Origin: Vibrio pomeroyi
Lineage (GTDB): Bacteria > Pseudomonadota > Gammaproteobacteria > Enterobacterales > Vibrionaceae
Direction: 5' to 3'
DNA: 64,000 nucleotides
NCBI RefSeq assembly: GCF_024347595.1
Contig: NZ_AP025506.1
Span: forward strand, 1,860,001-1,924,000
Made by a program: the position numbers and the translations under genes
Notes under the pieces: model-generated
What the model was told of the DNA's origin: nothing
The model's database searches: none
What the model saw: the letters and a program-made list of their open reading frames with translations, nothing else
Shown here: piece by piece, positions 42,963-52,458 of the stretch
How the letters are laid out: the number at the start of each line of letters is the position of its first letter
Numbering within the stretch: the stretch's first letter is position 1

Positions 42963-44183
42963 CTACATAGTATTCGTCAACTTGCCCAACACTCGATCTT
43001 GCATTTTTTTGATCGTTGCCAAAGACATTTGAACGGTAGAAAACCAGTAAGGCCGGTGCTTGACGTTAAATAACTCGCTGTTATCTAAAGCTTCGAACAT
43101 AGAGAACTTTCTTCCCTGGGCCAGAGCCGCGCCATAAATTGTTCTCTCAAGCACAGGAATGTCATTCACTTCCTCAAGAAGTGCCCTCTTAATAAATTGA
43201 TTACTTGGGCTCCAATCTATGAATTCAACGAGCTTCTTAAGTAGTTTAAGTTCTAGCTGCTCTACCATGGACTCAAGAAACTGAGTGTTTGGAAGAATTT
43301 CAGTACAAGCATAATATTCATCATGCTTGTCACTTGCATCTCGGTATCCGATCATGGTTTTCACCAATGCATCTTCAAAAGTCGAAGAAAAATGGTTACA
43401 AATCAAAAATAAAGGTAGAACTCTCAAAACACCAAGTAGAATCCCTACATTGGGTTCTTTAACCGATGTTTCTTGAAGACGAATTCGTGTTGTATTGGAG
43501 GTAACGACTAAGTGTTGCCACACCTTTGGCGTGATGTGTTTGATGTTGCCATCGTTCCACTTAATCAATTGCTGGCTCATTAACAGAGGGAATAATAAGC
43601 GACAATTCTCAATGCCAATTTGGCGTGCTGCCACTTTAGGATCGAGAATAACTTTAGACTTCTTGCCGTACTTTTCAGTAAACTCACGGTTAGAAACAAA
43701 CTCGATTAAACTTGAGCTCAGCGGTCTACTTTTCGCTGATATTTCATGGAGTTTAGAAAAGTTTAAAGACGGTGAATAGGCAACACTAGCGAACTGATTG
43801 TAGTCTGGTAATTCTGAAAACAGTGAACTGATTAAGGTTCCTTGCAACTTTTCTAACATTAGCGCCGACGCCGCATCGCTGACATCGTCAATCACATATC
43901 GCAATGTCTGTTGTTTAGCTGCCACCTTCTCGCGGCGTGCATTCACTCGGTCTTGTTCGCAACGTAATAAAATACGTTGATTATGAGAAATACGGTCGGC
44001 TTCATCGAAAATAACACTATCACAATATCTATTTTCTAAACTTAGCAGCGTATCAACCGTAGATTGCTCAAGCTTATATTGGGGTGATATTAACCACTTT
44101 GTAAAACGAGCCTCGACGTTGATCGAAACTTTCCTAGAGATTTCTATGACTTCAGGGGAATAACTTTTATTTGCTAACAACAA
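42963..44183 (-). CDS. HDOD-like domain protein
   Basis: A 406-residue cytoplasmic protein. An N-terminal region with a coiled segment (about 70-100) is followed by an HDOD-like helical domain ('LPDYNQFASVAY', 'LHEISAKSRPLSSSLIEFV', 'AARQIGIENCRLLFPLLMSQQL'). HDOD proteins act in signalling or regulation without a known reaction. The TTG start is chosen because AGGAAAG lies 7 bp upstream; no early ATG exists. Confidence 0.65.
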   Translation of the reverse strand: MLLANKSYSPEVIEISRKVSINVEARFTKWLISPQYKLEQSTVDTLLSLENRYCDSVIFDEADRISHNQRILLRCEQDRVNARREKVAAKQQTLRYVIDDVSDAASALMLEKLQGTLISSLFSELPDYNQFASVAYSPSLNFSKLHEISAKSRPLSSSLIEFVSNREFTEKYGKKSKVILDPKVAARQIGIENCRLLFPLLMSQQLIKWNDGNIKHITPKVWQHLVVTSNTTRIRLQETSVKEPNVGILLGVLRVLPLFLICNHFSSTFEDALVKTMIGYRDASDKHDEYYACTEILPNTQFLESMVEQLELKLLKKLVEFIDWSPSNQFIKRALLEEVNDIPVLERTIYGAALAQGRKFSMFEALDNSELFNVKHRPYWFSTVQMSLATIKKMQDRVLGKLTNTM

Positions 44184-44327
44184 CCGTGACTTTCCTTTGC
44201 CCTAAGCTTTCTTTTGTTGGCATATCCTGCCTTGATAATAAAACTAATATTAATAGAAATTAGAGATTGGTTCACGAAATTGTTTCAAGAAAATTAAGGA
44301 CATTTAGTTATAGTGCATTATATCTGG

Positions 44328-44642
44328 TTAACCTGTAACTTGAATTCGAATGTACTTCTCTGGAAAACTGTATTTGAACTTTTTGTTCTTCGGTAAGTGC
44401 TTCTTTGCTTGTTTACAAACCTTACTATCTCCCGATGTCCTCACGTTTTTGATTCTTGTATAGCCCTTAGAGTGCTTCATCTCGATCATAAGGTCACAAT
44501 AACCATTCATATCAACATGACTCTTATTTAGCCCTTTGATGACGGTGGTTTTGATCTTATTTGCAACTGGATTAGTTAATGAATCGTCGGACAATGCGGC
44601 GGTTGGGGATAAAAAACACAACAAGAATACAAGATATTTCAT
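44328..44642 (-). CDS. Small periplasmic TolA-C/TonB-C-like protein
   Basis: A 104-residue protein with signal peptide (to about residue 18). The mature domain shows the TolA domain III pattern C-x-L-x-I...G...I...SGD-x-x-VC-x-x-A ('GYCDLMIEM', 'SGDSKVCKQAKKHL') with the cysteine pair. It lacks the anchor and long helix of TolA, so it is a free-standing domain. Function unknown. Confidence 0.6.
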   Translation of the reverse strand: MKYLVFLLCFLSPTAALSDDSLTNPVANKIKTTVIKGLNKSHVDMNGYCDLMIEMKHSKGYTRIKNVRTSGDSKVCKQAKKHLPKNKKFKYSFPEKYIRIQVTG

Positions 44643-44747
44643 ACTGTTCTCTCTTAGTAGAAGTTAAGAACAGTATGCTGGAGTTTAAGGTAGGTTGAGA
44701 ATGAGCTTTGTATGACAGTTTACTACGTAAGACGTAGTGATCGACAA

Positions 44748-45056
44748 TTACGCCTTCTTTGAACCTTTAGATTTAAAGCCATTATGCGGGAACACGTTAC
44801 GAATACGCTGTTGAACGCTTTTAGGGACGTCTTTAGTAAATTTAAGATTGTAACCTGAGCGCTTCGCATACACTTTTAACTCACCTTTAAAAGCATTGTT
44901 ATGACCAATCTCTTGAAGGTTATGCTTAAAGCTCGGTGGTAGATGACCTTTAACTTGCTCGATCGCGCCATCGTTGAATTTGATTTTTAGTACTGGTCTA
45001 TCAATTGCGACTAACCAAAAAACCAACGCTGCACCAATTAAGATTACGTACATCAT
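44748..45056 (-). CDS. DUF3634 family protein
   Basis: A 102-residue basic protein with one N-terminal helix ('VILIGAALVFWLVAI') followed by 'VLKIKFNDGAIEQVKGHLPPSFKHNLQEI', the DUF3634 pattern known in vibrios. Located directly downstream of matP in the same direction. Confidence 0.72.
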   Translation of the reverse strand: MMYVILIGAALVFWLVAIDRPVLKIKFNDGAIEQVKGHLPPSFKHNLQEIGHNNAFKGELKVYAKRSGYNLKFTKDVPKSVQQRIRNVFPHNGFKSKGSKKA

Positions 45057-45079
45057 AATGTCACCATTACAGTTTATGA

Positions 45080-45535
45080 TTATTTATCGTCAGAAAGGAG
45101 TTTACTCAGGTCTTCTTTGAGACTGGTCACTGTCTTGCTAGCTTGTTCACTGCGAGATGCTTCGCTTACTAAGTATTCGATGGCATCAGATAGCGTACAA
45201 CCCAATTCGTTCGCTCTTTGGGAAAGTTTTTCCCATACACGATAATCAAGGTCGATTGATTTCTTCTTAGTGTGAACTTGTTCAGCATTGAAGTGACGTT
45301 TGCGCTTGGCTCTGATGGCTTGTTTAAGCTTGTTATCAAGCTCAGGAGACATGTTGTTAGATATCCACTCAAGAACGCCTGTCGGCTGGTGTTCGAGCTT
45401 CAATAAGGCTTGGATAGCAACATCAGCTTCACTTGAATCGATATGGCAGGTGATCGATTCACCTTCTTTCCATTTTTTGACCAGATAGTTCCATTTCCAA
45501 CCACATTCCAAGTTTTCAAGTTGCTGATATTTCAT
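45080..45535 (-). CDS. matP: Macrodomain Ter protein MatP
   Basis: A 151-residue site-specific DNA-binding protein that organises the terminus by binding matS. The N-terminal four-helix part begins 'MKYQQLENLECGWKWNYLVKKW'-like (in two pieces here). The ribbon-helix-helix strand 'KKSIDLDYRVWEKL' and helices 'LSDAIEYLV' lie near 92-130, with a C-terminal coiled coil. Divergent from the Lon-like gene as in enterobacteria. A matS-like site sits 25 bp upstream of its start. Confidence 0.95.
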   Translation of the reverse strand: MKYQQLENLECGWKWNYLVKKWKEGESITCHIDSSEADVAIQALLKLEHQPTGVLEWISNNMSPELDNKLKQAIRAKRKRHFNAEQVHTKKKSIDLDYRVWEKLSQRANELGCTLSDAIEYLVSEASRSEQASKTVTSLKEDLSKLLSDDK

Positions 45536-45559
45536 GTCTAATCTCGAGAGTTAATCCTA

Positions 45560-45572
45560 GTGACAGCGTAAC
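45560..45572. promoter_or_regulatory. matS-like site in the matP upstream region
   Basis: GTGACAGCGTAAC (12 of 13) lies 25 bp before the matP start. Position suggests possible autoregulation by MatP. Confidence 0.5.
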
Positions 45573-45724
45573 CCATAAAGGGCTATTTAACAATTATAGT
45601 CTTCAAAGAATAGACCAAGATCATACTTATATTAGCTTAGTGATTAGTAACTACAACATAGAGCTACAAGCGAGATCGGTTTTTCTATATACTCCCTACC
45701 TCATTATCATAATCAGAAATTTAA

Positions 45725-47377
45725 ATGACTCAAGTAGATTGGCGACATGTTACGCCTCAGTACGACGAATATAGCGCTCAATTAGAGCAATTCCCTGACA
45801 TCTCGCCTTTCCCGTTTTCAGACATTCAACATAGATTCAATGACGCGCTAACACGCTTTGTCCGCTTATCTAACCTTTCGCGTGTTTTACTCGTAAACGC
45901 TCCGGACAACTCGATCTATCGTCAAATGATTGTTGAATCTTTAGTTACTGCTTTAGACGACCACACTCTACCGGTTGTAAAAACTGAGTCTTTAAATGCT
46001 GCTTCTCTGTTTGACCAAGTTCAATCAAAAGACGGTAAAGTTATTGCGACAAAACCAGGCTTACTGGCTAGAGCAAACAATGGTTATCTGATCGTTTCAG
46101 CAAACTTGATTTTGGCAAATCCAGGAAGCTGGTTATTGCTGAAATCTGCGCTTCTTGGCGAAGCCGTAGAGCCAATCAACAGCAACCCTGAACACCTAAA
46201 TCAATCCCCGACTTTACCCCTTACCTACAACATCAAATTGATTGTGGTTGGAGACCGAGCTCAATTAGGTGACCTTGATTATCTAGACAGCGATATTCAA
46301 ACGGGCTTTTGTCTATTCAGTGAAATAGAGCAAGACGTTAAAATTTCAGAAGAAACTTTAGTTCAATACTTTGGATACCTTAAGTGGCTTCAAAAGCGCT
46401 ATAACCTTCCAAATATTACGCAACAAGCGCTAACTGGAATTCTCACCGCTGGCGCAAGAGAAACTGAAGATCAAAGCTATATCCCGCTGTGCCCAATTTG
46501 GCACAATGCGCTACTCAACGAGGCTTTGATTGAGGCTGACAATGGTGAGATTGACATCCACCATATCCAACAGGCTCAGCAGCACAAATACAACCGTGAA
46601 TCATACCTTCCAGAACGCGCCCTTGATGATATTCGAGATGGCCAAGTTATTATCGAAACTGAAGGTGAACAAGTTGGCCAAGTTAACGGTCTGACTGTCA
46701 TCGATGTACCAGGACACCCGATATCGTATGGTGAACCTGCACGAATTTCATGTGTTATTCACTTTGGTGACGGTGATATTGCCGATGTGGAACGAAAAGC
46801 CGAACTTGGTGGTAACCTTCATGCGAAAGGTATGATGATCATGCAAGCATTCGTAAGTAGTGCACTGAACCTTGAAGATCCCCTGCCGTATGCTGCTTCA
46901 GTGGTGTTTGAACAATCGTACTGCGAAGTCGATGGCGATAGTGCTTCTCTCGCGGAGCTATGTTCTCTGGTGAGTGCTTTGTCTGAGTACCCAATCAATC
47001 AACAGATTGCAGTAACAGGCGCAGTGGACCAATTTGGTCGTGTCCAGGCTGTTGGCGGCCTTAACGAGAAAATTGAAGGCTTCTATCATGTATGTAAGCA
47101 CCAAGGCTTAACAGGCGAACAAGGTGTGATCCTTCCAAGATCTAACCTTAAGCATCTTGCGTTAAAGCCTGACCTGATTGAAAGCATCAAAAATGAAGAA
47201 TTTCACATTTGGTCTGTGTCTAATGTAGATGAAGCCATTCCTCTCATTATGAACAAGCCATTTAGAGACGACGAACAAGAAAGCGTTCTGAGCAAAATCG
47301 CGGAACGTATTGAAAACTTTGAAAGACATGAGCACCCTATTGGAATTGTTGGACGCATTAAAAACTGGTTTGTCTAG
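45725..47377 (+). CDS. Lon-like ATP-independent-type protease (YcbZ/LonH family)
   Basis: A 550-residue protein with an AAA-like N-terminal region lacking a clear Walker A and a C-terminal Lon protease domain. The catalytic Ser is in 'CEVDGDSASLAELCSLVSAL' and the Lys in 'VGGLNEKIEGFY'. Same position between matP and fabA as E. coli ycbZ. Substrates unknown. Confidence 0.88.
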   Translation: MTQVDWRHVTPQYDEYSAQLEQFPDISPFPFSDIQHRFNDALTRFVRLSNLSRVLLVNAPDNSIYRQMIVESLVTALDDHTLPVVKTESLNAASLFDQVQSKDGKVIATKPGLLARANNGYLIVSANLILANPGSWLLLKSALLGEAVEPINSNPEHLNQSPTLPLTYNIKLIVVGDRAQLGDLDYLDSDIQTGFCLFSEIEQDVKISEETLVQYFGYLKWLQKRYNLPNITQQALTGILTAGARETEDQSYIPLCPIWHNALLNEALIEADNGEIDIHHIQQAQQHKYNRESYLPERALDDIRDGQVIIETEGEQVGQVNGLTVIDVPGHPISYGEPARISCVIHFGDGDIADVERKAELGGNLHAKGMMIMQAFVSSALNLEDPLPYAASVVFEQSYCEVDGDSASLAELCSLVSALSEYPINQQIAVTGAVDQFGRVQAVGGLNEKIEGFYHVCKHQGLTGEQGVILPRSNLKHLALKPDLIESIKNEEFHIWSVSNVDEAIPLIMNKPFRDDEQESVLSKIAERIENFERHEHPIGIVGRIKNWFV

Positions 47378-47447
47378 TACTGATCGGACTTGTTTAGCGT
47401 ACACCTGTTCACTAATATGCACCTATCAAAAATCGGAGTAATTGATA

Positions 47448-47963
47448 ATGCAAAACAAACGTGATTCTTACACTCGCGAAGAGCTTCTAGCATCAAGCCA
47501 AGGCGAACTATGGCCACAAGGCCCTCAACTACCAGCACCGAACATGTTGATGATGGACCGCATCACTAAAATGTCTGAAACTGAAGGTGACTACGGTAAA
47601 GGTTTAGTTCTTGCAGAGCTGGATATTACTCCTGACCTTTGGTTCTTCGACTGTCACTTCCCTGGTGACCCTGTAATGCCTGGTTGTCTAGGCCTTGATG
47701 CAATGTGGCAGCTTGTTGGCTTCTACCTTGGTTGGGTTGGCGGCGAAGGTAAAGGTCGTGCTCTAGGTGTTGGCGAGGTGAAATTCACAGGTCAAATCCT
47801 ACCTACTGCAAAAAAAGTAACTTACGAGATCCACATGAAGCGTGTTGTTAACCGTCGCCTAGTGATGGGCCTTGCAGATGGTCGCGTACTGGTTGATGGT
47901 AAAGAGATCTATGTTGCTAAAGATTTGAAAGTTGGCCTTTTCCAAGATACGTCAGCATTCTAA
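47448..47963 (+). CDS. fabA: 3-hydroxydecanoyl-ACP dehydratase/isomerase FabA
   Basis: A 171-residue hot-dog-fold enzyme that dehydrates 3-hydroxydecanoyl-ACP and isomerises the product to start unsaturated fatty acids. The active-site His is in '[21 protein letters not shown]' (two halves of the motif), with the Asp nearby ('GLDAMWQL'). ATG 47448 gives the standard N-terminus '[15 protein letters not shown]'; TTG 47442 is disfavoured. Confidence 0.97.
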   Translation: MQNKRDSYTREELLASSQGELWPQGPQLPAPNMLMMDRITKMSETEGDYGKGLVLAELDITPDLWFFDCHFPGDPVMPGCLGLDAMWQLVGFYLGWVGGEGKGRALGVGEVKFTGQILPTAKKVTYEIHMKRVVNRRLVMGLADGRVLVDGKEIYVAKDLKVGLFQDTSAF

Positions 47964-47980
47964 TTAAATATTAGATTTTT

Positions 47981-48010
47981 AATAAAGCAGCCCATGGCTG
48001 CTTTATTTTC
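47981..48010 (+). terminator. Terminator after fabA
   Basis: Perfect 12-bp stem AATAAAGCAGCC / GGCTGCTTTATT with a CAT loop. Confidence 0.88.
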
Positions 48011-48165
48011 ACTTCAATATATTTAGTTATAGTGCGTTAGGGTGTGTTGCTAATTTAATAATAGAATTAATATCAGTCCACCAGCTATACCTACCTGGAG
48101 AACTCACTAAGAGCGACCAGACCCATTTCGAGTCCAACCCCTTCTTGCCTCTCAGAAACTAACAA

Positions 48166-48195
48166 GGCTCCAGTTGTTGAATCAACAATGGAGCC
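48166..48195 (-). terminator. Hairpin downstream of rmf
   Basis: Stem GGCTCCA (TTGTTGA) / (TCAACAA) TGGAGCC, with weak T-run on the minus strand. It could also stabilise the rmf mRNA 3' end. Confidence 0.6.
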
Positions 48196-48221
48196 CTGAC
48201 CTTGAATTCGTTGCGCCCTAT

Positions 48222-48395
48222 CTATTTATAGAGACCTGCATTTCTATCATCTTTGGCGTCTCGCCAACCACCTAACCAATAAGACCGAGAATCCATTTGG
48301 CTATATGGGCAAGCTTCTTGCGACCTACCATTTAAACCAGCTTTGTAACCTTGAGATTGTGCTCGTTCTAGTCGATCACGCTTTTGTCTCTTCAT
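48222..48395 (-). CDS. rmf: Ribosome modulation factor Rmf
   Basis: A 57-residue basic protein starting MKRQKRDRLERAQSQGYKAG, with 'CPY' and 'SYWLGGWRDA' as in all RMF proteins. It dimerises 70S ribosomes in stationary phase. ATG 48395 matches family length; an in-frame ATG nine codons upstream is disfavoured. It neighbours fabA as in E. coli but in the opposite direction. Confidence 0.95.
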   Translation of the reverse strand: MKRQKRDRLERAQSQGYKAGLNGRSQEACPYSQMDSRSYWLGGWRDAKDDRNAGLYK

Positions 48396-48510
48396 AGTGC
48401 AGTCCTCATACGGGTGTTCCATTTACTAACATACAATGATTACAACTTTGCGGAGTTTTTGTGACTCCAACTTTAAGAATCGATCAATTTTTCACTTTTC
48501 TCAAGGTGAA

Positions 48511-48543
48511 AAAAAGCCCGAGTTCAGAATTGTGAACTCGGGC
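48511..48543 (-). terminator. Terminator after the DUF3466 gene
   Basis: Perfect 11-bp stem GCCCGAGTTCA / TGAACTCGGGC and a T-run on the minus strand. Confidence 0.9.
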
Positions 48544-48556
48544 TCAAGAGATAAAA

Positions 48557-50269
48557 TTATTTAAATTTTCTGCGGAACCCTAATAGACCAAGTACAGTCA
48601 AAGTTAACCAACCTAGGCTACCGCCTTGGCGATCAACTTTCTCTGTATCTGTACTACGCGTCTGGATATCAGCTTTGGTAGCACCAGAGATTGGAATTAG
48701 CTTAACTGCAACAACCTCTTCCACTGCGTTAGACGCTGCGCCGCCACAGTAAGAGTTATGTGCAGTTGTATCATACGCTTGAGTTGTTCCGCCTACTGTA
48801 CATTTGATAGCAGTTGCAGAAATAACGCCCGCATCATTGATGTCAGAAGCATCAATAATTCGGAACTTGTTGCTATCTCCAGAAACGTTACCGTCATTTG
48901 TTAGATCATCTAACCACCATGCCTGGCCGTTAAAGATGTCAACACGACGTTCGTCGGTCGATGTTGAAACATTGTAAGGATAGATAAATCCACGATGTCT
49001 ACGTTCACTACCATCAACCTCTCGAGTTGTTTCAGCGTCAATCTGACCAACAAACTCATTGAAGTTATTCACGGCTTTTGCCTCACCACTCGAACCACCA
49101 AAGAAGATACCACCAGATAAGTACGTTGCAGTTGGAGTTGCTGCAGACGCATCAGCCACTACAAAAATCTTGTTACCTGCGCTGCCGCTCTCTGGCACAT
49201 AGCCATTACGCTTAGAGTAACCAACGACAAACAAGTTATCGTTGATGTCAGTCGCAACGGAGTTACTGTATCTAGCATCATCATTCGACGAACCTGAATT
49301 AACTTCAGCACCGCTAATAATTTTCGTTGTCCAAGTCGCTCCTGAAATATCTAATGAGTCACTAACAAAGACACTTGCATTCATGTCTTGTAAATCACCA
49401 TTACCATTCACTGTATCGAAACCTACGCCGTATAACTTGCCGGAGTTTGCAGCGAGACCACGCATACTTCCTTGAGCGAAGTAATCACCAGTTTGTGGGA
49501 TATCACCTTGTATCCATGTAAATTCGTGAACTTTTCCGTTCTTCCAAATGGCAGCTTTAGAACTAAATGTAGTATTTGACGTATCTGTCGCAGGTTGGTC
49601 TACCGAAATACTACCGAAGTTGTATGTCACATCAGTACCGGCGTTATCAACAGTTAGAGCACCCCAGGCACGAGATTCAGAAGATGCAGTAAGGGGAACC
49701 GTTGTCACTGCATTATAACGAATATCACTGCCGTTTGATTCAATACCGAGTGGCGATCCTGATTCATCCAGAGCAGTAATTGAAACGTTAAACGAACTGA
49801 TAGAGCTACCACCTTCGCCGACAAAAGCCTTCGCATTCACATAGCTTAGGTCACTTTCTTTGCTCCAAGTAGCCCATCGATTATCTGCCCAACTTTCACA
49901 AGTAGAGTATCTCAACTCGCGATAACAATAGTTTTCGAAATCGTCACGCTCTTGAATGTATTGGAACGGAGCATCCATAGCAAACGGGACTTCTTCGCGA
50001 TAACCGATACCATCAACAGCATTGCGAGTTTCACCAGCAAGTTTAAATGTACTGTCCGCACAATTAGTCGCTGCAGAGTCAAAACACCCTAATGCAAGGT
50101 CGTTCGTTCCATCGGTAGCAGCACCAGGTTGAATCGCTACACCAAAGATCTCAGACGCACCTGTAATCGAAGGAGTAACTTCAACTACCTTGTAAAGCGC
50201 AGCGTTGGCATTAGTTGCAGCAAAAACTAATGCTGCAACTGTTGTTAATTTAAATTTAGTACAAGTCAT
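48557..50269 (-). CDS. DUF3466 family exported protein with GlyGly-CTERM tail
   Basis: A 570-residue secreted protein: signal peptide (cleavage after 'NANA'), a large beta-rich region with repeated 'VGY/VG...' propeller-like stretches, and a C-terminal tripartite tail 'GGSLGWLTLTVLGLLGFRR'. That tail is the GlyGly-CTERM sorting signal, cut by rhombosortase in vibrios for surface release. Function of DUF3466 unknown. Read in the same direction as uup, 9 bp after it. Confidence 0.85.
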   Translation of the reverse strand: MTCTKFKLTTVAALVFAATNANAALYKVVEVTPSITGASEIFGVAIQPGAATDGTNDLALGCFDSAATNCADSTFKLAGETRNAVDGIGYREEVPFAMDAPFQYIQERDDFENYCYRELRYSTCESWADNRWATWSKESDLSYVNAKAFVGEGGSSISSFNVSITALDESGSPLGIESNGSDIRYNAVTTVPLTASSESRAWGALTVDNAGTDVTYNFGSISVDQPATDTSNTTFSSKAAIWKNGKVHEFTWIQGDIPQTGDYFAQGSMRGLAANSGKLYGVGFDTVNGNGDLQDMNASVFVSDSLDISGATWTTKIISGAEVNSGSSNDDARYSNSVATDINDNLFVVGYSKRNGYVPESGSAGNKIFVVADASAATPTATYLSGGIFFGGSSGEAKAVNNFNEFVGQIDAETTREVDGSERRHRGFIYPYNVSTSTDERRVDIFNGQAWWLDDLTNDGNVSGDSNKFRIIDASDINDAGVISATAIKCTVGGTTQAYDTTAHNSYCGGAASNAVEEVVAVKLIPISGATKADIQTRSTDTEKVDRQGGSLGWLTLTVLGLLGFRRKFK

Positions 50270-50278
50270 TATTACTTC

Positions 50279-52195
50279 TTAACTTTCCTGTTGTAGTGCC
50301 TCGAGCTCTTCCCAGCGCTCAAAAGCAACTTCAAGCTCCTGCTCTGCTGCAGATAGCTTATCTAATACTGGTTGTGTCTGCTCTACAGATTTTGAAAAGA
50401 AGCTTGGATCGTTGACTTCTTCCTGAAGAGTTTCAATTTGAGTTTCCAATTCTTCTAAACGCATTGGTAGCGCTTCTAGTTCTCGTTGTAGCTTATACGA
50501 TAACTTCTTAGGTTTAGCCTTAACTGGCGCAGTTTTGGGAGTTTCCTCAACTACTTTCTCTGGCTTTGATGGCTTTTCAACCTGTCGGTACTCTAATGCC
50601 TGCTTTCTTTGCTGCTGAGCATCGTGATAGCCACCAACAAATTCTTCAATCACACCGTTACCTTCGAAGATCCAACTTGTCATAACCGTGTTATCAACAA
50701 ACTGACGATCGTGACTCACTAAAAGAAGCGTACCCTGATAGTTGGCAAGCAAATCTTCTAAAAGTTCCAAAGTTTCGATATCTAGATCGTTGGTTGGCTC
50801 ATCGAGAATCAACAAGTTGTTCGACTTAAGGAAAATACGCGCCAATAACAGACGGTTTTTCTCACCACCAGATAGTGCTTTAACAGGAGTACGAGCACGT
50901 TTAGGCGAGAACAAGAAGTCTTGTAAGTAGCTTAGTGCATGACGCTCACGGCCGCCGACAGTGACCTCTTGCTTACCATCCGCTAGGTTATCAATAACCG
51001 ACTTCTCTGGGTCTAGGATTTCACGGTATTGGTCGAAGTAAGCGACCTCAAGCTTAGTACCGCAATGTAGACGGCCTGAGTCTGGCTTAAGTTGATCAAG
51101 CAGCAGTTTAAGTACCGTACTCTTACCGCAGCCATTCGGGCCAATCAGAGCAATACGATCGCCACGCATGATGTTGAAGCTAAAGTCTTTAACAATCTCT
51201 TTGCCTTCAAAGCCAAAGTTAAGGTTTTCTGCTTCAAATACAATCTTGCCAGAACGCTGACCATCATCGATTTGGATAACGGCTTTGCCCTGCACTTCAC
51301 GACGGTTCAAACGTTCTTCACGTAACTTCTTAAGCGCACGAACACGGCCTTCGTTACGAGTACGACGAGCTTTGATGCCCTGACGAATCCAAACTTCCTC
51401 TTGAGCGAGCTTCTTATCGAATTCAGCGTTTTGCATTTCTTCTACACGAAGCGCTTCTTCTTTCTCAACAAGATAGTTTTCGTAATCACCCGGGAAAGAA
51501 CTCAATTTACCGCGATCAAGATCGACAATACGTGTTGCCATCGATTTAATGAATGCACGGTCGTGTGAGATAAAGATGATTGAACCACGGAAGTCTTTCA
51601 GGAAGCCCTCTAACCATTCAATGGTCGCGACATCCAAGTGGTTAGTCGGTTCATCTAATAGAAGAACGTCAGGGTCACATACAAGCGCACGAGCAAGTGC
51701 TGCTTTACGTTGCCAACCACCGGACAAATCTGTCAGCTTGGTTTCAGCAGTCAACTTAAGTGCTGCCAATACGTTACTTACACGATCTTCAAAACGCCAT
51801 GCATTAGCATGATCCAGTTGTTCTTGAACACGAGTAAGACGGTTTAAATTCTTTTCACTTGGGTCTATTGCGATGAGATCAAGAAGATCATGGTAGATCT
51901 TCAACTGTTCGCCGATTTCAGCAAGGCCACCAGCAACGTAGTCATAAACTGTACCTTGCTCATTACGCGGTGGATCTTGCTCAAGGCGAGACACAACCAC
52001 GTCTTGAGTGATTTGCATCTTGCCGTCATCCATGATGATGTTTCCAGATAGGATTTTCATCAATGTCGACTTACCAGCGCCATTGCGCCCTACTAAACAC
52101 ACACGTTCGTTTTCTTGCAGCGCGAAGTCCGCACCATCTAATAATGGGTGATCGCCAAACGCTAATTGCCCATTATGAATTGTAAGTAATGCCAT
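50279..52195 (-). CDS. uup: ABC-F ATPase Uup
   Basis: A 638-residue cytosolic ABC-F protein. Two ATPase domains carry Walker A GRNGAGKST and GPNGCGKST and signatures LSGGWQRK and LSGGEKNR, with an interdomain linker. The C-terminal coiled coil (about 560-635) is typical of Uup, implicated in DNA or ribosome transactions. Its start overlaps the upstream glutaredoxin-like gene by 23 bp. Confidence 0.95.
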   Translation of the reverse strand: MALLTIHNGQLAFGDHPLLDGADFALQENERVCLVGRNGAGKSTLMKILSGNIIMDDGKMQITQDVVVSRLEQDPPRNEQGTVYDYVAGGLAEIGEQLKIYHDLLDLIAIDPSEKNLNRLTRVQEQLDHANAWRFEDRVSNVLAALKLTAETKLTDLSGGWQRKAALARALVCDPDVLLLDEPTNHLDVATIEWLEGFLKDFRGSIIFISHDRAFIKSMATRIVDLDRGKLSSFPGDYENYLVEKEEALRVEEMQNAEFDKKLAQEEVWIRQGIKARRTRNEGRVRALKKLREERLNRREVQGKAVIQIDDGQRSGKIVFEAENLNFGFEGKEIVKDFSFNIMRGDRIALIGPNGCGKSTVLKLLLDQLKPDSGRLHCGTKLEVAYFDQYREILDPEKSVIDNLADGKQEVTVGGRERHALSYLQDFLFSPKRARTPVKALSGGEKNRLLLARIFLKSNNLLILDEPTNDLDIETLELLEDLLANYQGTLLLVSHDRQFVDNTVMTSWIFEGNGVIEEFVGGYHDAQQQRKQALEYRQVEKPSKPEKVVEETPKTAPVKAKPKKLSYKLQRELEALPMRLEELETQIETLQEEVNDPSFFSKSVEQTQPVLDKLSAAEQELEVAFERWEELEALQQES

Positions 52196-52433
52196 TCTTC
52201 TTTAACCAATCATTAAGTTCTAACAAGCCAAATGGCCAGTTAAGCTCTGAGCTTTGAGAAAGGTCAGAGCTTTCAAATTTGAGCACCGGAATAGTGACCC
52301 CGTAACGGGAAAAGAGCTCATCATCAAATGCGATGTCAACAACGTTGACGTGATGGCTAATGTCTAACTGTTCCGTGAGTTGGAATGCCATCTCACATAG
52401 ATGGCACCCTTCTGTACTGTAGAGAGTCAGCAC
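52173..52433 (-). CDS. Glutaredoxin-like protein (DUF836 type)
   Basis: An 86-residue thioredoxin-fold protein with the CxxC redox site in 'TEGCHLCEMAFQL'. Gene order rlmKL-this-uup is conserved in gammaproteobacteria. Redox partner unknown. Confidence 0.85.
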   Translation of the reverse strand: MLTLYSTEGCHLCEMAFQLTEQLDISHHVNVVDIAFDDELFSRYGVTIPVLKFESSDLSQSSELNWPFGLLELNDWLKKNGITYNS

Positions 52434-52458
52434 TATATATCCTTATACAATCTCTTAA

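Noticed and set aside
52289..52301. matS-like GTGACCCCGTAAC (and a similar one near 53464)
   Set aside because: Two mismatches to the consensus; expected by chance in this length.
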